DNA from: Patescibacteria group bacterium
Lineage (GTDB): Bacteria > Patescibacteria > Paceibacteria > UBA9973 > UBA2103
DNA length: 64,000 nt
Reading direction: 5' to 3'
Assembly: GCA_004322365.1 (NCBI GenBank)
Contig: SCTS01000003.1
Coordinates: 17,868-81,867, forward strand
Shown: piece after piece, positions 48,986 to 57,305 of the stretch
Position numbering within the stretch: the first letter of the stretch is position 1
Layout: every line of letters begins with the position of its first letter
The notes under the pieces: model-generated
What the model was told of the DNA's origin: nothing
What the model saw: only the letters and a program-made list of their open reading frames with translations
The model's database searches: none
Position numbers and translations under genes: made by a program

Positions 48986-50017
48986 ATGGATACTGTCTTT
49001 GTAGGACTCTCTGGTGGCGTTGATTCTGCCGTTTCCGCGTACCTATTAAAGAAGCAGGGCTACAAAGTGGTGGGTGCATTTATTAAGGGTTGGGAGCCTG
49101 ATTTTTTGCCATGCACCGGCGTGCGTGACCGATTGGAAGCAATGAGGGTCGCAGCTCATCTTGGTATTCCATTTGTTACTTATGATTTGTCAGAAGAATA
49201 TAAGCGCGGAGTTGTGGATTATTTCGTGAGTGAATACAAGCTTGGAAGGACACCTAATCCTGATGTGATGTGCAATCGCGTTATAAAATTTGGTGCGTTT
49301 TGGGAAAAGGCAAAAGCAGATGGTGCCGACATGATTGCAACCGGCCATTATGCAATGAAGAAAGAGCTTCCAACTTCCAACTTCCAGCTTTTAGTTTCAA
49401 AAGATAAGGAGAAGGATCAAACGTATTTTCTTTGGACATTAACAAAAGACGACCTTGCTCATTCGTTATTTCCAGTAGGTGGACTTGAAAAGACAGCGGT
49501 GCGCTCTCTTGCTCTTGAAGCAAATCTACCAAACGCCTCACGCGCTGACTCCCAAGGGCTTTGTTTTTTAGGGCATGTTGATATGCATGCATTTTTGAAA
49601 CGGTACCTTCCAACTGAAATTGGTGTTGTGCGAGATGAAAATGGGAAGTCTATTGGTAATCATGATGGAATTTGGTTTTATACTCTTGGGCAACGGCACG
49701 GCTTCGGTTCTCTTGGGGGTGAACGCTTGTATGTAGTAGCAAAAGATCGTATGAAAAATGAATTAACGGTTTCTACAAGTTCTCTTGGAGAAAATGCTGA
49801 GAAAATATTCGCATTAACTAATGAGAGTTCGGTAGATGGCTCTCCGCTAGTAGGGAAATATTTGGGTCGCTATCGGTATCGTCAGACATTATTGTCTGTG
49901 GAAATTCATGATGGACAGGCTTCTTTTGACACTCCGCAACGGATAGCTTCGGGGCAGTCACTTGTGGTGTATGACCAACAGGGAGAAATAATGCATGGTG
50001 GTGCTATTATTGAGTGA
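48986..50017 (+). CDS. mnmA: tRNA-specific 2-thiouridylase MnmA
   Basis: Adds the 2-thio group to U34 of tRNA-Lys/Glu/Gln, 343 residues. PP-loop SGGVDSAVSA at the N-terminus; the two catalytic cysteines are in NPDVMCNRVIKFG (about C101) and DSQGLCFLG (about C190). The tRNA-binding and C-terminal barrel domains follow. Residues about 128-139 (LPTSNFQLLVSK) are encoded by a 7-bp DNA repeat inserted where other MnmA proteins have a short loop. The stop codon overlaps the GTG of the next frame, so downstream genes are coupled. Confidence 0.96.
   Translation: MDTVFVGLSGGVDSAVSAYLLKKQGYKVVGAFIKGWEPDFLPCTGVRDRLEAMRVAAHLGIPFVTYDLSEEYKRGVVDYFVSEYKLGRTPNPDVMCNRVIKFGAFWEKAKADGADMIATGHYAMKKELPTSNFQLLVSKDKEKDQTYFLWTLTKDDLAHSLFPVGGLEKTAVRSLALEANLPNASRADSQGLCFLGHVDMHAFLKRYLPTEIGVVRDENGKSIGNHDGIWFYTLGQRHGFGSLGGERLYVVAKDRMKNELTVSTSSLGENAEKIFALTNESSVDGSPLVGKYLGRYRYRQTLLSVEIHDGQASFDTPQRIASGQSLVVYDQQGEIMHGGAIIE
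49367..49401. repeat. 7-bp repeat inside the mnmA coding sequence
   Basis: Five heptamers: CTTCCAA twice, then CTTCCAG, CTTTTAG and TTTCAAA, at exact 7-bp steps. Total length 35 bp keeps the reading frame of the surrounding gene only in combination with neighbouring bases. Units match those in intergenic arrays (for example CAGCTTT before leuS). Confidence 0.75.
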
Positions 50018-50019
50018 TT

Positions 50020-50853
50020 ATGTCGTTGCCTATTATTCTAAAAGGAGATGGAAACAAAGAGCCTTTTGCAATAGAAAAACTTACCGAATCCCTGCGTCGC
50101 TCAGGAACAGATGATCATTTAGCTGAAACCGTAGCAAAGCGCGTTGGTGCGACCGTTAAAGACGGTATGACTACTACCGCTATTTACCAAGAAGCTTTCA
50201 AAGCGCTTCGCAAGGAGGAGCGTGTTTCGGCAGCGCGATATTCAATGCGTCGGGCGATTCTTGATTTAGGGCCTACTGGTTTTCCATTTGAGAAATTTGT
50301 TGCCGCACTGATGCATGCAAAAGGATACGAAACTTCGTATGGCATTACGGTGCAGGGAAGATGTATTGATCATGAGGTTGATGTGGTAATGCGAAAAGAT
50401 GGAAAGGCTATTGGTGCTGAATTGAAATTTCATAATACCCCCGGATTTAAAACAGATTTAAAGACCGCACTCTATGTGCGTGCAAGATATTGGGATATTC
50501 AATGGGGGGCTGAAGATAGGAAGGAGAAGGCCGGTATTGATGAAGGATGGCTTGTGACGAATACAAAATTTACTTCGAAAGCTATTCAATATTCAAATTG
50601 TTCAGGTATTAAACTTTTGGGGTGGAGTTATCCTGATGGCGCAAGCTTGTCTGACTTTATTCGAGAGACGGGTGTATACCCCATAACTATTTTAACGACA
50701 CTCTCACAAGCAGAAAAAAATCGACTCCTTCAGTCGGGTGTAACCATGTGCCACATGGTAATGAGTGACCCCGATTCACTAAAGCGAATTGGTATTTCAG
50801 CAAAAAAACAGAGCTTGGTAGTTGAAGAAAGCAAAGCAATTTGCCAACTGTAG
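50020..50853 (+). CDS. ATP-cone / PD-(D/E)XK nuclease fusion
   Basis: 277 residues from ATG 50020. Residues about 1-95 are an ATP-cone, the nucleotide sensor of ribonucleotide reductase and NrdR (ILKGDGNKEPFAIEKLTESL, DGMTTTAIYQEA, LGPTGFPFEKFVAALM). From about 100 a restriction-endonuclease-like fold follows: EVDVVMRKDGKAIGAELKFH gives the D...E-x-K catalytic triad. A tail of about 100 residues has no recognised domain. Such proteins are known in bacteria but not well studied; an ATP- or dATP-gated DNA nuclease is inferred. It begins 2 nt after the mnmA stop and precedes a second nuclease. Confidence 0.8.
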   Translation: MSLPIILKGDGNKEPFAIEKLTESLRRSGTDDHLAETVAKRVGATVKDGMTTTAIYQEAFKALRKEERVSAARYSMRRAILDLGPTGFPFEKFVAALMHAKGYETSYGITVQGRCIDHEVDVVMRKDGKAIGAELKFHNTPGFKTDLKTALYVRARYWDIQWGAEDRKEKAGIDEGWLVTNTKFTSKAIQYSNCSGIKLLGWSYPDGASLSDFIRETGVYPITILTTLSQAEKNRLLQSGVTMCHMVMSDPDSLKRIGISAKKQSLVVEESKAICQL

Positions 50854-50874
50854 ATATATTCCTTGAATCAAATT

Positions 50875-51711
50875 ATGTCGCAATACTATAAGCCACACCG
50901 TAAAGTTGATTGGAATTATGGAGGGCCTCGGTGGCGTCTGTCGCGTTCAAAAATAGATCTCTTCATTCAGTGTCCTCGTTGTTTTTATATTGATAATAAG
51001 CTTGGTACTGCACGTCCTCCTGGATTTCCATTCAATTTGAATTCCGCCGTCGACAAACTTCTCAAAAAAGAATTTGATATTCATCGGTATGCAAAAAGTA
51101 CTCATCCATTAATGAGTAAGTATGGTGTTGACGCTATCCCCTTTGAGCATAAAAACATGGATACTTGGAGAGAGAACTTCAAAGGCATTGATTGCTTCCA
51201 TGCACCTACTGGTTTCACCGTTTCGGGTGCAATAGATGATGTATGGGTTAGTCCAAACGGTGAGCTACACATTGTTGATTACAAGGCTACAAGTAAAGAT
51301 GAGGAAGTGACTCTTGATGCTGAATGGCAGGATGGATACAAGCGTCAAATGGAAGTGTACCAATGGCTCTTTCGTCAGAACGGATTTGCTGTTTCTGATA
51401 CAGGTTATTTTGTATATGCGAACGGAAGAACGGACACTGAGGCATTCGATGGCAAGCTTGAATTCGATGTAAAGGTAATCCCGTACACGGGCAAAGCGGA
51501 TTGGATTGACGGGACTCTTTTGGAAATTAAAGCGTGCCTTGATGCCGATGTAATTCCAAAGACAGGCGAAGCGTGCGATTACTGCACGTATCGCAAAGCA
51601 GTTGGAGAAGTTCTTCAGCCGTTTATAAAAAAAGATGTAGGCAGTTCAAAAGTAAGTAAGGCAAAATCAAAAGATAGTGAAGATTCACATGAGCAATCCC
51701 TTTTCGCTTAA
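50875..51711 (+). CDS. PD-(D/E)XK nuclease, Cas4/RecB-like
   Basis: 278 residues from ATG 50875; an in-frame TTG 50863 would add four. SKIDLFIQCPRCFYIDNKLG at the start, GAIDDVWV and LHIVDYKAT carry the catalytic Asp-Asp-Lys, and QMEVYQWLF is the QxxxY motif of RecB-like nucleases. Two CxxC pairs (about C33/C36 and C234/C237) flank the domain and could bind an iron-sulphur cluster or zinc as in Cas4 and AddB. No cas genes or repeats are nearby, so a repair role is favoured. Its end overlaps the alkyltransferase gene. Confidence 0.85.
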   Translation: MSQYYKPHRKVDWNYGGPRWRLSRSKIDLFIQCPRCFYIDNKLGTARPPGFPFNLNSAVDKLLKKEFDIHRYAKSTHPLMSKYGVDAIPFEHKNMDTWRENFKGIDCFHAPTGFTVSGAIDDVWVSPNGELHIVDYKATSKDEEVTLDAEWQDGYKRQMEVYQWLFRQNGFAVSDTGYFVYANGRTDTEAFDGKLEFDVKVIPYTGKADWIDGTLLEIKACLDADVIPKTGEACDYCTYRKAVGEVLQPFIKKDVGSSKVSKAKSKDSEDSHEQSLFA

Positions 51712-51964
51712 ATTTAAAGACAGAGTCGTCGCGGTAGTGAAAAAAATCCCAAAAGGGAAAACTCTTTCTTACGGGCAAGTTGCAACGGCTGCGGGACGAC
51801 CAAAAGCGGCACGAGCCGTTGGCACTATCATGGCAGGTAATCAAGACAAAACCGTGCCATGTCATAGAGTTATTCTCTCGAGCGGAAAAATAGGTGGCTA
51901 TAACGGGCTTCGAGATGGTTTGAGTAAGGAAGATCTTTTAAGAAAGGAAGGTGCCATTCGTTAA
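51689..51964 (+). CDS. ogt: Methylated-DNA--[protein]-cysteine S-methyltransferase (single domain)
   Basis: Repairs O6-alkylguanine by transferring the alkyl group to its own cysteine. 91 residues, only the C-terminal active domain: PKGKTLSYGQVATAAGRP helix-turn-helix, then KTVPCHRVILSSGKIGGY with the acceptor Cys in PCHR, so it is an active-type enzyme rather than a PWHR alkyltransferase-like protein. ATG 51689 overlaps the previous gene by 23 nt; a GTG at 51677 would add four residues. Co-transcribed with the nucleases and ung. Confidence 0.92.
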   Translation: MSNPFSLKFKDRVVAVVKKIPKGKTLSYGQVATAAGRPKAARAVGTIMAGNQDKTVPCHRVILSSGKIGGYNGLRDGLSKEDLLRKEGAIR

Positions 51965-51967
51965 TGT

Positions 51968-52636
51968 ATGGAAGTCCGCCTAGAACCCTCTTGGAAAGAA
52001 AAACTGAAAGGGGAATTTGAAAAACCGTATTTCCAAGAACTTACTTCATTCATAAAAGGTGAGTATACAAAAAGTTCTGTGTACCCTCATCCAAAAAATA
52101 TCTTTCGTGCTTTTGATTTATGTCCGTTTGACGCAGTTAAAGTGGTCATCTTAGGTCAGGATCCATATCATGGAGAGGGTCAGGCAAACGGACTTTCGTT
52201 TGCGGTAGAGAAAGGAGTGCGTATTCCACCATCGTTGCAGAATATTTTTAAAGAAATTCAGTCAGATGTTGGGAAACCTCTTATTCATACTGACGGCGAC
52301 TTATCGAGGTGGGCAACACAAGGGGTTCTTCTTTTAAATGCAACACTCACGGTTAAAGCGCAGGTAGCAGGCTCGCATCAAGGTAAGGGCTGGGAAGAAT
52401 TTACTGATGCAGTCATTAGGCTTTTATCTGAAGAGCGTGAGCATCTTGTGTTTATTCTTTGGGGGAACTATGCAAAAGCAAAGGGTGCACATATTGATCG
52501 CACCAAACATCTTGTTATTGAATCGCCACACCCATCACCTTTCTCGGCTTTCAGTGGATTTTTTGGCAGTAAACCTTTCAGTAAAGCTAATGCCTATCTT
52601 ATAACTCAGGGTAAAAGTCCGATTGATTGGCTATAA
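51968..52636 (+). CDS. ung: Uracil-DNA glycosylase (family 1)
   Basis: Removes uracil from DNA, 222 residues. Water-activating GQDPYHGEGQANGLSF, the SxxR/VLLLN region (GVLLLNATLTV), and the HPSPFSAFSGFFG motif with the DNA-intercalating loop are all present. Starts 4 nt after ogt. Completes a run of genome-maintenance genes from 50.0 to 52.6 kb. Confidence 0.97.
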   Translation: MEVRLEPSWKEKLKGEFEKPYFQELTSFIKGEYTKSSVYPHPKNIFRAFDLCPFDAVKVVILGQDPYHGEGQANGLSFAVEKGVRIPPSLQNIFKEIQSDVGKPLIHTDGDLSRWATQGVLLLNATLTVKAQVAGSHQGKGWEEFTDAVIRLLSEEREHLVFILWGNYAKAKGAHIDRTKHLVIESPHPSPFSAFSGFFGSKPFSKANAYLITQGKSPIDWL

Positions 52637-52683
52637 ATTAAAACCGAGTCTTACCGCTAGTGTTAGAATATTTTTATAAAATC

Positions 52684-52902
52684 ATGAATAAAGAAAAACA
52701 GATTAAAACAAGTCCTGTTAATTTAATCTTACTTATCGCTGCCTGCAGCCTTATCTTTTATCTATTTGTTTATCGTCCGGAACACATAAAAGAAGTTTGT
52801 CGTCTAGCCTATCCTGATTCAGTACCAGTACCTAATGGATTTCATCGACTTCCTTCGTTGGAGCCTGATTATGAAAATTGTTTAAAGAGTTATGATTTAT
52901 AG
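52684..52902 (+). CDS. Small secreted or membrane-anchored protein
   Basis: 72 residues from ATG 52684. One hydrophobic segment (about 12-30, NLILLIAACSLIFYLFVY) followed by an extracytoplasmic tail with two Cys (VCRLAYPDS and ENCLKSY) that could form a disulphide. An extended -10 (TGT plus TAGAAT, 52661-52669) gives a leader of about 8 nt and excludes the upstream in-frame start at 52660. Convergent with the M13 peptidase gene. Unknown function. Confidence 0.55.
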   Translation: MNKEKQIKTSPVNLILLIAACSLIFYLFVYRPEHIKEVCRLAYPDSVPVPNGFHRLPSLEPDYENCLKSYDL

Positions 52903-52915
52903 GTAAGAAGTCACC

Positions 52916-54895
52916 CTACCAAACTTTTGCACGTTTGTTTTTAGGACGATACAAGGCATCAGTTTTTTCTACTTCAAACGCAGAATAAAACGCTTCGAAG
53001 TTTGAAACGGGTCCATTTACACGGCATGGTGCAGGGGAGTGAGGGTCAGTGAGTGCTGCCATTTTCAAAAACTCTGGTCGTGCAATTTCTCTCTCTGCTT
53101 GAGCAAACCCTAAGAAAAACCGTTGTTCAGGAGTAAATCCATCAATATTTTTTCTGCCAGTTACTTTGAGACGTTTTTGGTAGGCATCGTAGGCAATGGA
53201 GAGCCCCCCAAGATCAGCTATATTTTCTCCCAAAGTTAATTTTCCATTTACCTGCACACCTGCCGCCGCTTCGTACTGGTCGAATTGTTTAGCAATAAGC
53301 GATGCTCTTTTGGCAAATTGTTTTTTGTCATTTTTTGTCCACCAACTTTTCATATTGCCGTTCCCATCAAACTTTGAACCCTGATCATCAAAACCATGTG
53401 TCATTTCATGCCCTATGACCGCGCCAATGCCCGCGTAGTTTATTGCGTCATCTGCATTTTCATCAAAAAATGGTGCCTGAAGAATGGCAGCAGGGAAAAC
53501 AATTTCATTTAAATTAAAACTGCAGTATGCGTTTACTGTCTGTGGGGTCATAAACCATTCTTTGCGGTCAACGGGGCGACTCAGCTTCCGTACTTCACGA
53601 TTATGAGCTTGTTCATGAGCGCGAATAATGTTTCCAAAATAGTCAGTTGGGTCTATTGAGAGTCCTTTATACGTTCTGAAGCGTTTGGGATACCCAATTT
53701 TGCGATTCATTTTTCGCAGCTTCGTAATCGCTTTCTTTTTTGTTTGTGCACTCATCCAATCAAGGGCACGAATTCTGTCTTCATATACAATAAAAAGATC
53801 ACTAACGAGCGCATACATTCTCTTCTTTGCTGATTGTGGAAAATAACGCTCAACATAGAGTTTTCCGAGCGCTTCTCCAATTGTTCCATTCACGGTACCG
53901 AGCGCACGGCGCCAGAGTGGTTTCATTTTCTTTACTCCACTAAGTACTGTGCCGTAGAAAGCAAAATTCTCTTTCACAAATTTTTCTGAAAGAAGTGATG
54001 CAGTGTCGTTTATGAGATGCCACGAGAGGTATATTTTCCAGTCAGCTATAGAGACAGTTTCAAGCATTCGAGAAACTTCTTTAAAAAAGTTTGGTGTGGC
54101 TACAATAATCGTCGAACTATTTTTAATACCTGAGTTTTTAAAGTAGTAATTCCAGTTGATTTTTGGAGATAGACGAGTGAGTGAAGGCACGCTCATTTTG
54201 TTGTAGGTTTTTTCAACATCTCGAGTATCTTCTTTATTCATTGATGCTCGTGCAAGACGAGTTTCAATTTTTAGTATCACCTTAGAAATATGCGCTCGCT
54301 CCGTAGTGGTTTTGCCGTGAAGTTTTAGGAGGGTATCGATGTGGATGAGGTATGCAGCTCGAACGCGTTTTTGCTCCGCTTCGTCTTTGAGATAGTAGTC
54401 ACGCTCAGGCATACCCAAGCCTCCTTGATACAAATGCAGTATGTACGAGTCACTCTTTTTTGAATCCTGATCTACCGAACTATTCCATAGAGTTGAAATA
54501 CCGACACGGTGTGCTTTGGTAATGTAATTGAGTAAGTCTTTAGTGTTAGAGATATTTTCAATCGCTCTCTGCCATTTGATTATTGGTATGGTGCCGAGCT
54601 TGTTTCGGAGTGGCATATCAACGGCTGATCTATATAGGTCTCTGACAAGCTTTTCTGGGCCTTCTTTGATTCTTGGTGCTTTCAGAAGTTCATTCAGGAG
54701 CGTGCGCTGCTGATAATCTGTTTTATGTCGAAGCATAATAAAACTTCCCCAACGAGATTCATCGGAGGGGAGTTTTGTTTTTTTTATCCATCCACCGTTC
54801 GCAAACAAAAAGAAATCATCCTGAGGACGCACTGAAGAATCAATTGTCTTAGGGTCAAAACCCCAGCCAGTCTTTTTGCCCTTTACAGTGTTCAT
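52916..54895 (-). CDS. M13-family zinc metallopeptidase (neprilysin/PepO-like)
   Basis: 659 residues, full-length M13 enzyme. Zinc site GHEMTHGFDDQGSKF (HExxH near 495-499) and GENIADLGG about 60 residues later giving the third ligand (ExxxD). The N-terminal PQDDFFLFANGGWI and the C-terminal NFEAFYSAFEV plus CRVNGPVSN are family signatures. Unlike typical neprilysins it has no N-terminal membrane anchor or signal peptide that I can see, so it may be cytoplasmic or exported by another route. It has a TATCAT box 7 nt before the ATG, divergent from alaS. Confidence 0.93.
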   Translation of the reverse strand: MNTVKGKKTGWGFDPKTIDSSVRPQDDFFLFANGGWIKKTKLPSDESRWGSFIMLRHKTDYQQRTLLNELLKAPRIKEGPEKLVRDLYRSAVDMPLRNKLGTIPIIKWQRAIENISNTKDLLNYITKAHRVGISTLWNSSVDQDSKKSDSYILHLYQGGLGMPERDYYLKDEAEQKRVRAAYLIHIDTLLKLHGKTTTERAHISKVILKIETRLARASMNKEDTRDVEKTYNKMSVPSLTRLSPKINWNYYFKNSGIKNSSTIIVATPNFFKEVSRMLETVSIADWKIYLSWHLINDTASLLSEKFVKENFAFYGTVLSGVKKMKPLWRRALGTVNGTIGEALGKLYVERYFPQSAKKRMYALVSDLFIVYEDRIRALDWMSAQTKKKAITKLRKMNRKIGYPKRFRTYKGLSIDPTDYFGNIIRAHEQAHNREVRKLSRPVDRKEWFMTPQTVNAYCSFNLNEIVFPAAILQAPFFDENADDAINYAGIGAVIGHEMTHGFDDQGSKFDGNGNMKSWWTKNDKKQFAKRASLIAKQFDQYEAAAGVQVNGKLTLGENIADLGGLSIAYDAYQKRLKVTGRKNIDGFTPEQRFFLGFAQAEREIARPEFLKMAALTDPHSPAPCRVNGPVSNFEAFYSAFEVEKTDALYRPKNKRAKVW

Positions 54896-54902
54896 TCAGA
54901 GG

Positions 54903-54935
54903 ATGATACCGTACCCTTAAGAAAATTGGTAAGAT
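54903..54935. promoter_or_regulatory. Divergent leaderless promoters of the M13 peptidase and alaS
   Basis: Minus strand: TATCAT (54903-54908), 7 nt before the peptidase ATG. Plus strand: TGG plus TAAGAT (54930-54935), 6 nt before the alaS ATG. The 46-bp gap between the genes is fully used by the two -10 regions. Confidence 0.6.
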
Positions 54936-54941
54936 ACCCAA

Positions 54942-56849
54942 ATGACCGTAAACGAACTGCGCTCTAAATATCTTGAGTTTTTTAAGGCTCGAGGGCATCA
55001 AGTTATTCCTTCGGTTTCTTTGGTACCTGAGAATGACCCAACAACCCTCTTTGTTTCTTCTGGGATGCAACCTTTGTTACCGTATTTCTTAGGAACCCCC
55101 CACCCAATGGGGACACGAGTCACTAATTCACAAAAATCTCTTCGGACTCAAGATATCGAAGAAGTAGGCGATAACCGTCATACCACCTTTTTTGAAATGC
55201 CTGGCAACTGGTCTTTTGGTGATTATTTCAAAGAAGAGCAGTTGCCATGGTTTTTTGAATTCTTAACTGATGTGGTTGGACTTGATCCCAAACACCTCTA
55301 TGTAACGGCATTCATCGGCGACGAAAGTTTAGGAATTCCTCGAGATACTGACTCAGCTGATATTTGGAAAAGGCTTTTTAGCTCAAAAGGTATAGAAGCA
55401 AAAGATGTTGCCCTAGGCTCTGAAGAGGAAGGTGGCATGAAAGGAATGCAAGGTGGACGCATTTTTTATTATGATGCGAAGAAAAATTGGTGGAGCCGTG
55501 CAGGTACTCCATCAGCAATGCCAGCAGGTGAACCAGGAGGGCCTGATTCAGAAGTGTTTTATGACTTCGATCCAACAGGGAAAACTCACGACCCAAAGTT
55601 TGGTGCAGAGTGCCACCCTAATTGTGACTGCGGACGATTTATGGAGATAGGCAACTCCGTCTTCATGGAGTACATCAAAAAAGAAGACGGTAGTTTTGAG
55701 TCACTGCCAAATAAGAATGTTGATTTCGGCGGAGGACTTGAGCGCATCGCTGCAGCTAGAAATGGTAACCCCGATGTTTTTCTTATCGACTCGTTCATGC
55801 CACTTATCAGAACACTTGAGGAGAAGGGTGGGAAAAAATACCACGAAGCACTTCACTCATTTCGTGTTGTTTCTGACCACATTCGTGCAGCTACCTTTCT
55901 TTTGGGCGATGGTGTCATTCCATCAAACACGGAGCGCGGATACATTGCACGACGGCTCATTCGTCGTGCGGTGCGACACATTGATGTACTTGGAGCACCA
56001 CCAGGAACCCTCGCTCTACTTGCTACTGCAGTTATTGAGTATTTCAAAGAGCACTACCCTGAACTCAAATCAGCTGAAACAGTAATTCAAGAAAATATTA
56101 ATACCGAGGAAGATAAATTCCGGAAAACCTTAACGCAGGGTATGCGAGAATTTGAAAAACTCTCGAAAGAAGGACCGCTTAGTGGGGAAGGTGCATTTAC
56201 ACTTTTTACAACATTTGGATTTCCTTTTGAAGTTACAGAGGAACTAGCAAAAGAGAGAGGTTTAGCTTTTGATAGTGTTGGTTTCAAGCAGAAAATGGAA
56301 GAACATCAAAAACTTTCTCGTGCAGGTGCAGCACAAAAATTTGCAGGAGGCTTGGCAGATCATTCAGAGCAAACTGTTCGCTACCACACAACGCACCATA
56401 TCCTTCTAAAGGCTTTGCAAGTAGTCCTTGGGCCTGAAGTGCATCAGCGAGGTTCAAATATAACCGCCGAAAGACTTCGTATTGATTTTTCGTACCCAAC
56501 TAAAATGACACCTGAGCAAAAAGCAGAAGTAGAAAAAATCGTGAACGAAAGAATAGCAGAAGAGCTTCCGGTTATGCGCACCGTGATGCCAAAGGAAGAG
56601 GCTGAGAAATTTGGAGCAGAGCATGAATTTGGCGTGAAATATCCTGAGATGGTATCCGTTTATTCTGTAGGACCAAAAGAAGCGGTTGAAGGTAATCCGC
56701 AAATTGAGAACGCATTCTCAATAGAGTTTTGTGGAGGTCCTCATGTACAAAATACGAGGGAAATTGGTGTAGAAGGGAAGCACTTTAAGATACAAAAAGA
56801 AGAAGCGGTAGCATCAGGAGTTCGAAGAATAAAAGCGGTGTTGGTGTAA
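54942..56849 (+). CDS. alaS: Alanyl-tRNA synthetase, form without the C-terminal domain
   Basis: 635 residues against about 875. Present: the class II catalytic core (SLVPENDPTTLFVSSGMQP, motif 2 RHTTFFEMPGNWSFGDYF, motif 3 region GGGLERIAA), the tRNA-recognition helices, and the editing domain with the HxxxH zinc ligands (HTTHHILL) and CxxxH (FCGGPHV). The protein ends there, so the C-terminal oligomerisation/C-Ala domain is missing. The next ORFs downstream do not encode it. Editing should still work in cis, but tRNA elbow contacts are lost. Start by the -10 spacing. Confidence 0.95.
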   Translation: MTVNELRSKYLEFFKARGHQVIPSVSLVPENDPTTLFVSSGMQPLLPYFLGTPHPMGTRVTNSQKSLRTQDIEEVGDNRHTTFFEMPGNWSFGDYFKEEQLPWFFEFLTDVVGLDPKHLYVTAFIGDESLGIPRDTDSADIWKRLFSSKGIEAKDVALGSEEEGGMKGMQGGRIFYYDAKKNWWSRAGTPSAMPAGEPGGPDSEVFYDFDPTGKTHDPKFGAECHPNCDCGRFMEIGNSVFMEYIKKEDGSFESLPNKNVDFGGGLERIAAARNGNPDVFLIDSFMPLIRTLEEKGGKKYHEALHSFRVVSDHIRAATFLLGDGVIPSNTERGYIARRLIRRAVRHIDVLGAPPGTLALLATAVIEYFKEHYPELKSAETVIQENINTEEDKFRKTLTQGMREFEKLSKEGPLSGEGAFTLFTTFGFPFEVTEELAKERGLAFDSVGFKQKMEEHQKLSRAGAAQKFAGGLADHSEQTVRYHTTHHILLKALQVVLGPEVHQRGSNITAERLRIDFSYPTKMTPEQKAEVEKIVNERIAEELPVMRTVMPKEEAEKFGAEHEFGVKYPEMVSVYSVGPKEAVEGNPQIENAFSIEFCGGPHVQNTREIGVEGKHFKIQKEEAVASGVRRIKAVLV

Positions 56850-56854
56850 GGGGA

Positions 56855-56883
56855 TTGACTTACCGTATCAACTAATGTATAAT
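56855..56883 (+). promoter_or_regulatory. Near-consensus promoter with leaderless start
   Basis: TTGACT (56855-56860), 17-bp spacer, TATAAT (56878-56883), then exactly 6 nt to ATG 56890. This is the best sigma-70-type promoter in the window and it chooses the ATG at 56890 over those at 56875 and 56886. Confidence 0.8.
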
Positions 56884-56889
56884 TCATGC

Positions 56890-57057
56890 ATGAGTGAAAG
56901 ATCAGCAAGTGCATCGAGGCAAGAAACTCAAAGAGCCCTGAGAGAAGAATCATTGCTCGAGCAGTTTTTTGAAGATATAGGAGTTACTGATTGGAATAGA
57001 ATTCTTAAAAAGGATGCTGAGGATTTAGTTGCTCGGCTTTTTGGCGAAAATAAATAA
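56890..57057 (+). CDS. Small acidic helical protein
   Basis: 55 residues (MSERSASASRQETQRALREE at the N-terminus), acidic C-terminal half with FFEDIGVTDWNRILKKDAEDLV. No Cys, no membrane segment. It has the strongest promoter seen in the window, so it is probably highly expressed. A second small ORF follows in the same transcript. No family recognised. Confidence 0.6.
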   Translation: MSERSASASRQETQRALREESLLEQFFEDIGVTDWNRILKKDAEDLVARLFGENK

Positions 57058-57078
57058 AAATTTTCTACAGATATCTTT

Positions 57079-57234
57079 ATGTCACTCCGCGAACCAACAT
57101 TTGTTTCATTTAAACCAGACGGACCAACCAAGAAACAAATTGAAGCTTTTACAAACACTCCTTCACGTTTAGAGCCATGGGGAAAGTTTTTGGATTTTTT
57201 GTTTGGGAAAAAAGGAAAACCACATCGCCGATAG
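57079..57234 (+). CDS. Small basic ORF, function unknown
   Basis: 51 residues, ATG 57079, TAG 57232. C-terminal part is aromatic and basic (LEPWGKFLDFLFGKKGKPHRR). It begins 21 nt after the preceding small gene and is probably co-transcribed with it. No family recognised. Confidence 0.4.
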   Translation: MSLREPTFVSFKPDGPTKKQIEAFTNTPSRLEPWGKFLDFLFGKKGKPHRR

Positions 57235-57305
57235 TCTCAAAAATGGGGTAGCTAGAGTAAGTTGTAAATGGTAATTGAATTTCATAGGTTACAATAATCT
57301 GTGAA

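Noticed and set aside
54942..57057. AlaS truncation by frameshift with the C-terminal domain in the next ORFs
   Set aside because: The ORFs at 56890 and 57079 have no similarity to the AlaS C-terminal domain, and a near-consensus promoter starts just after the alaS stop.
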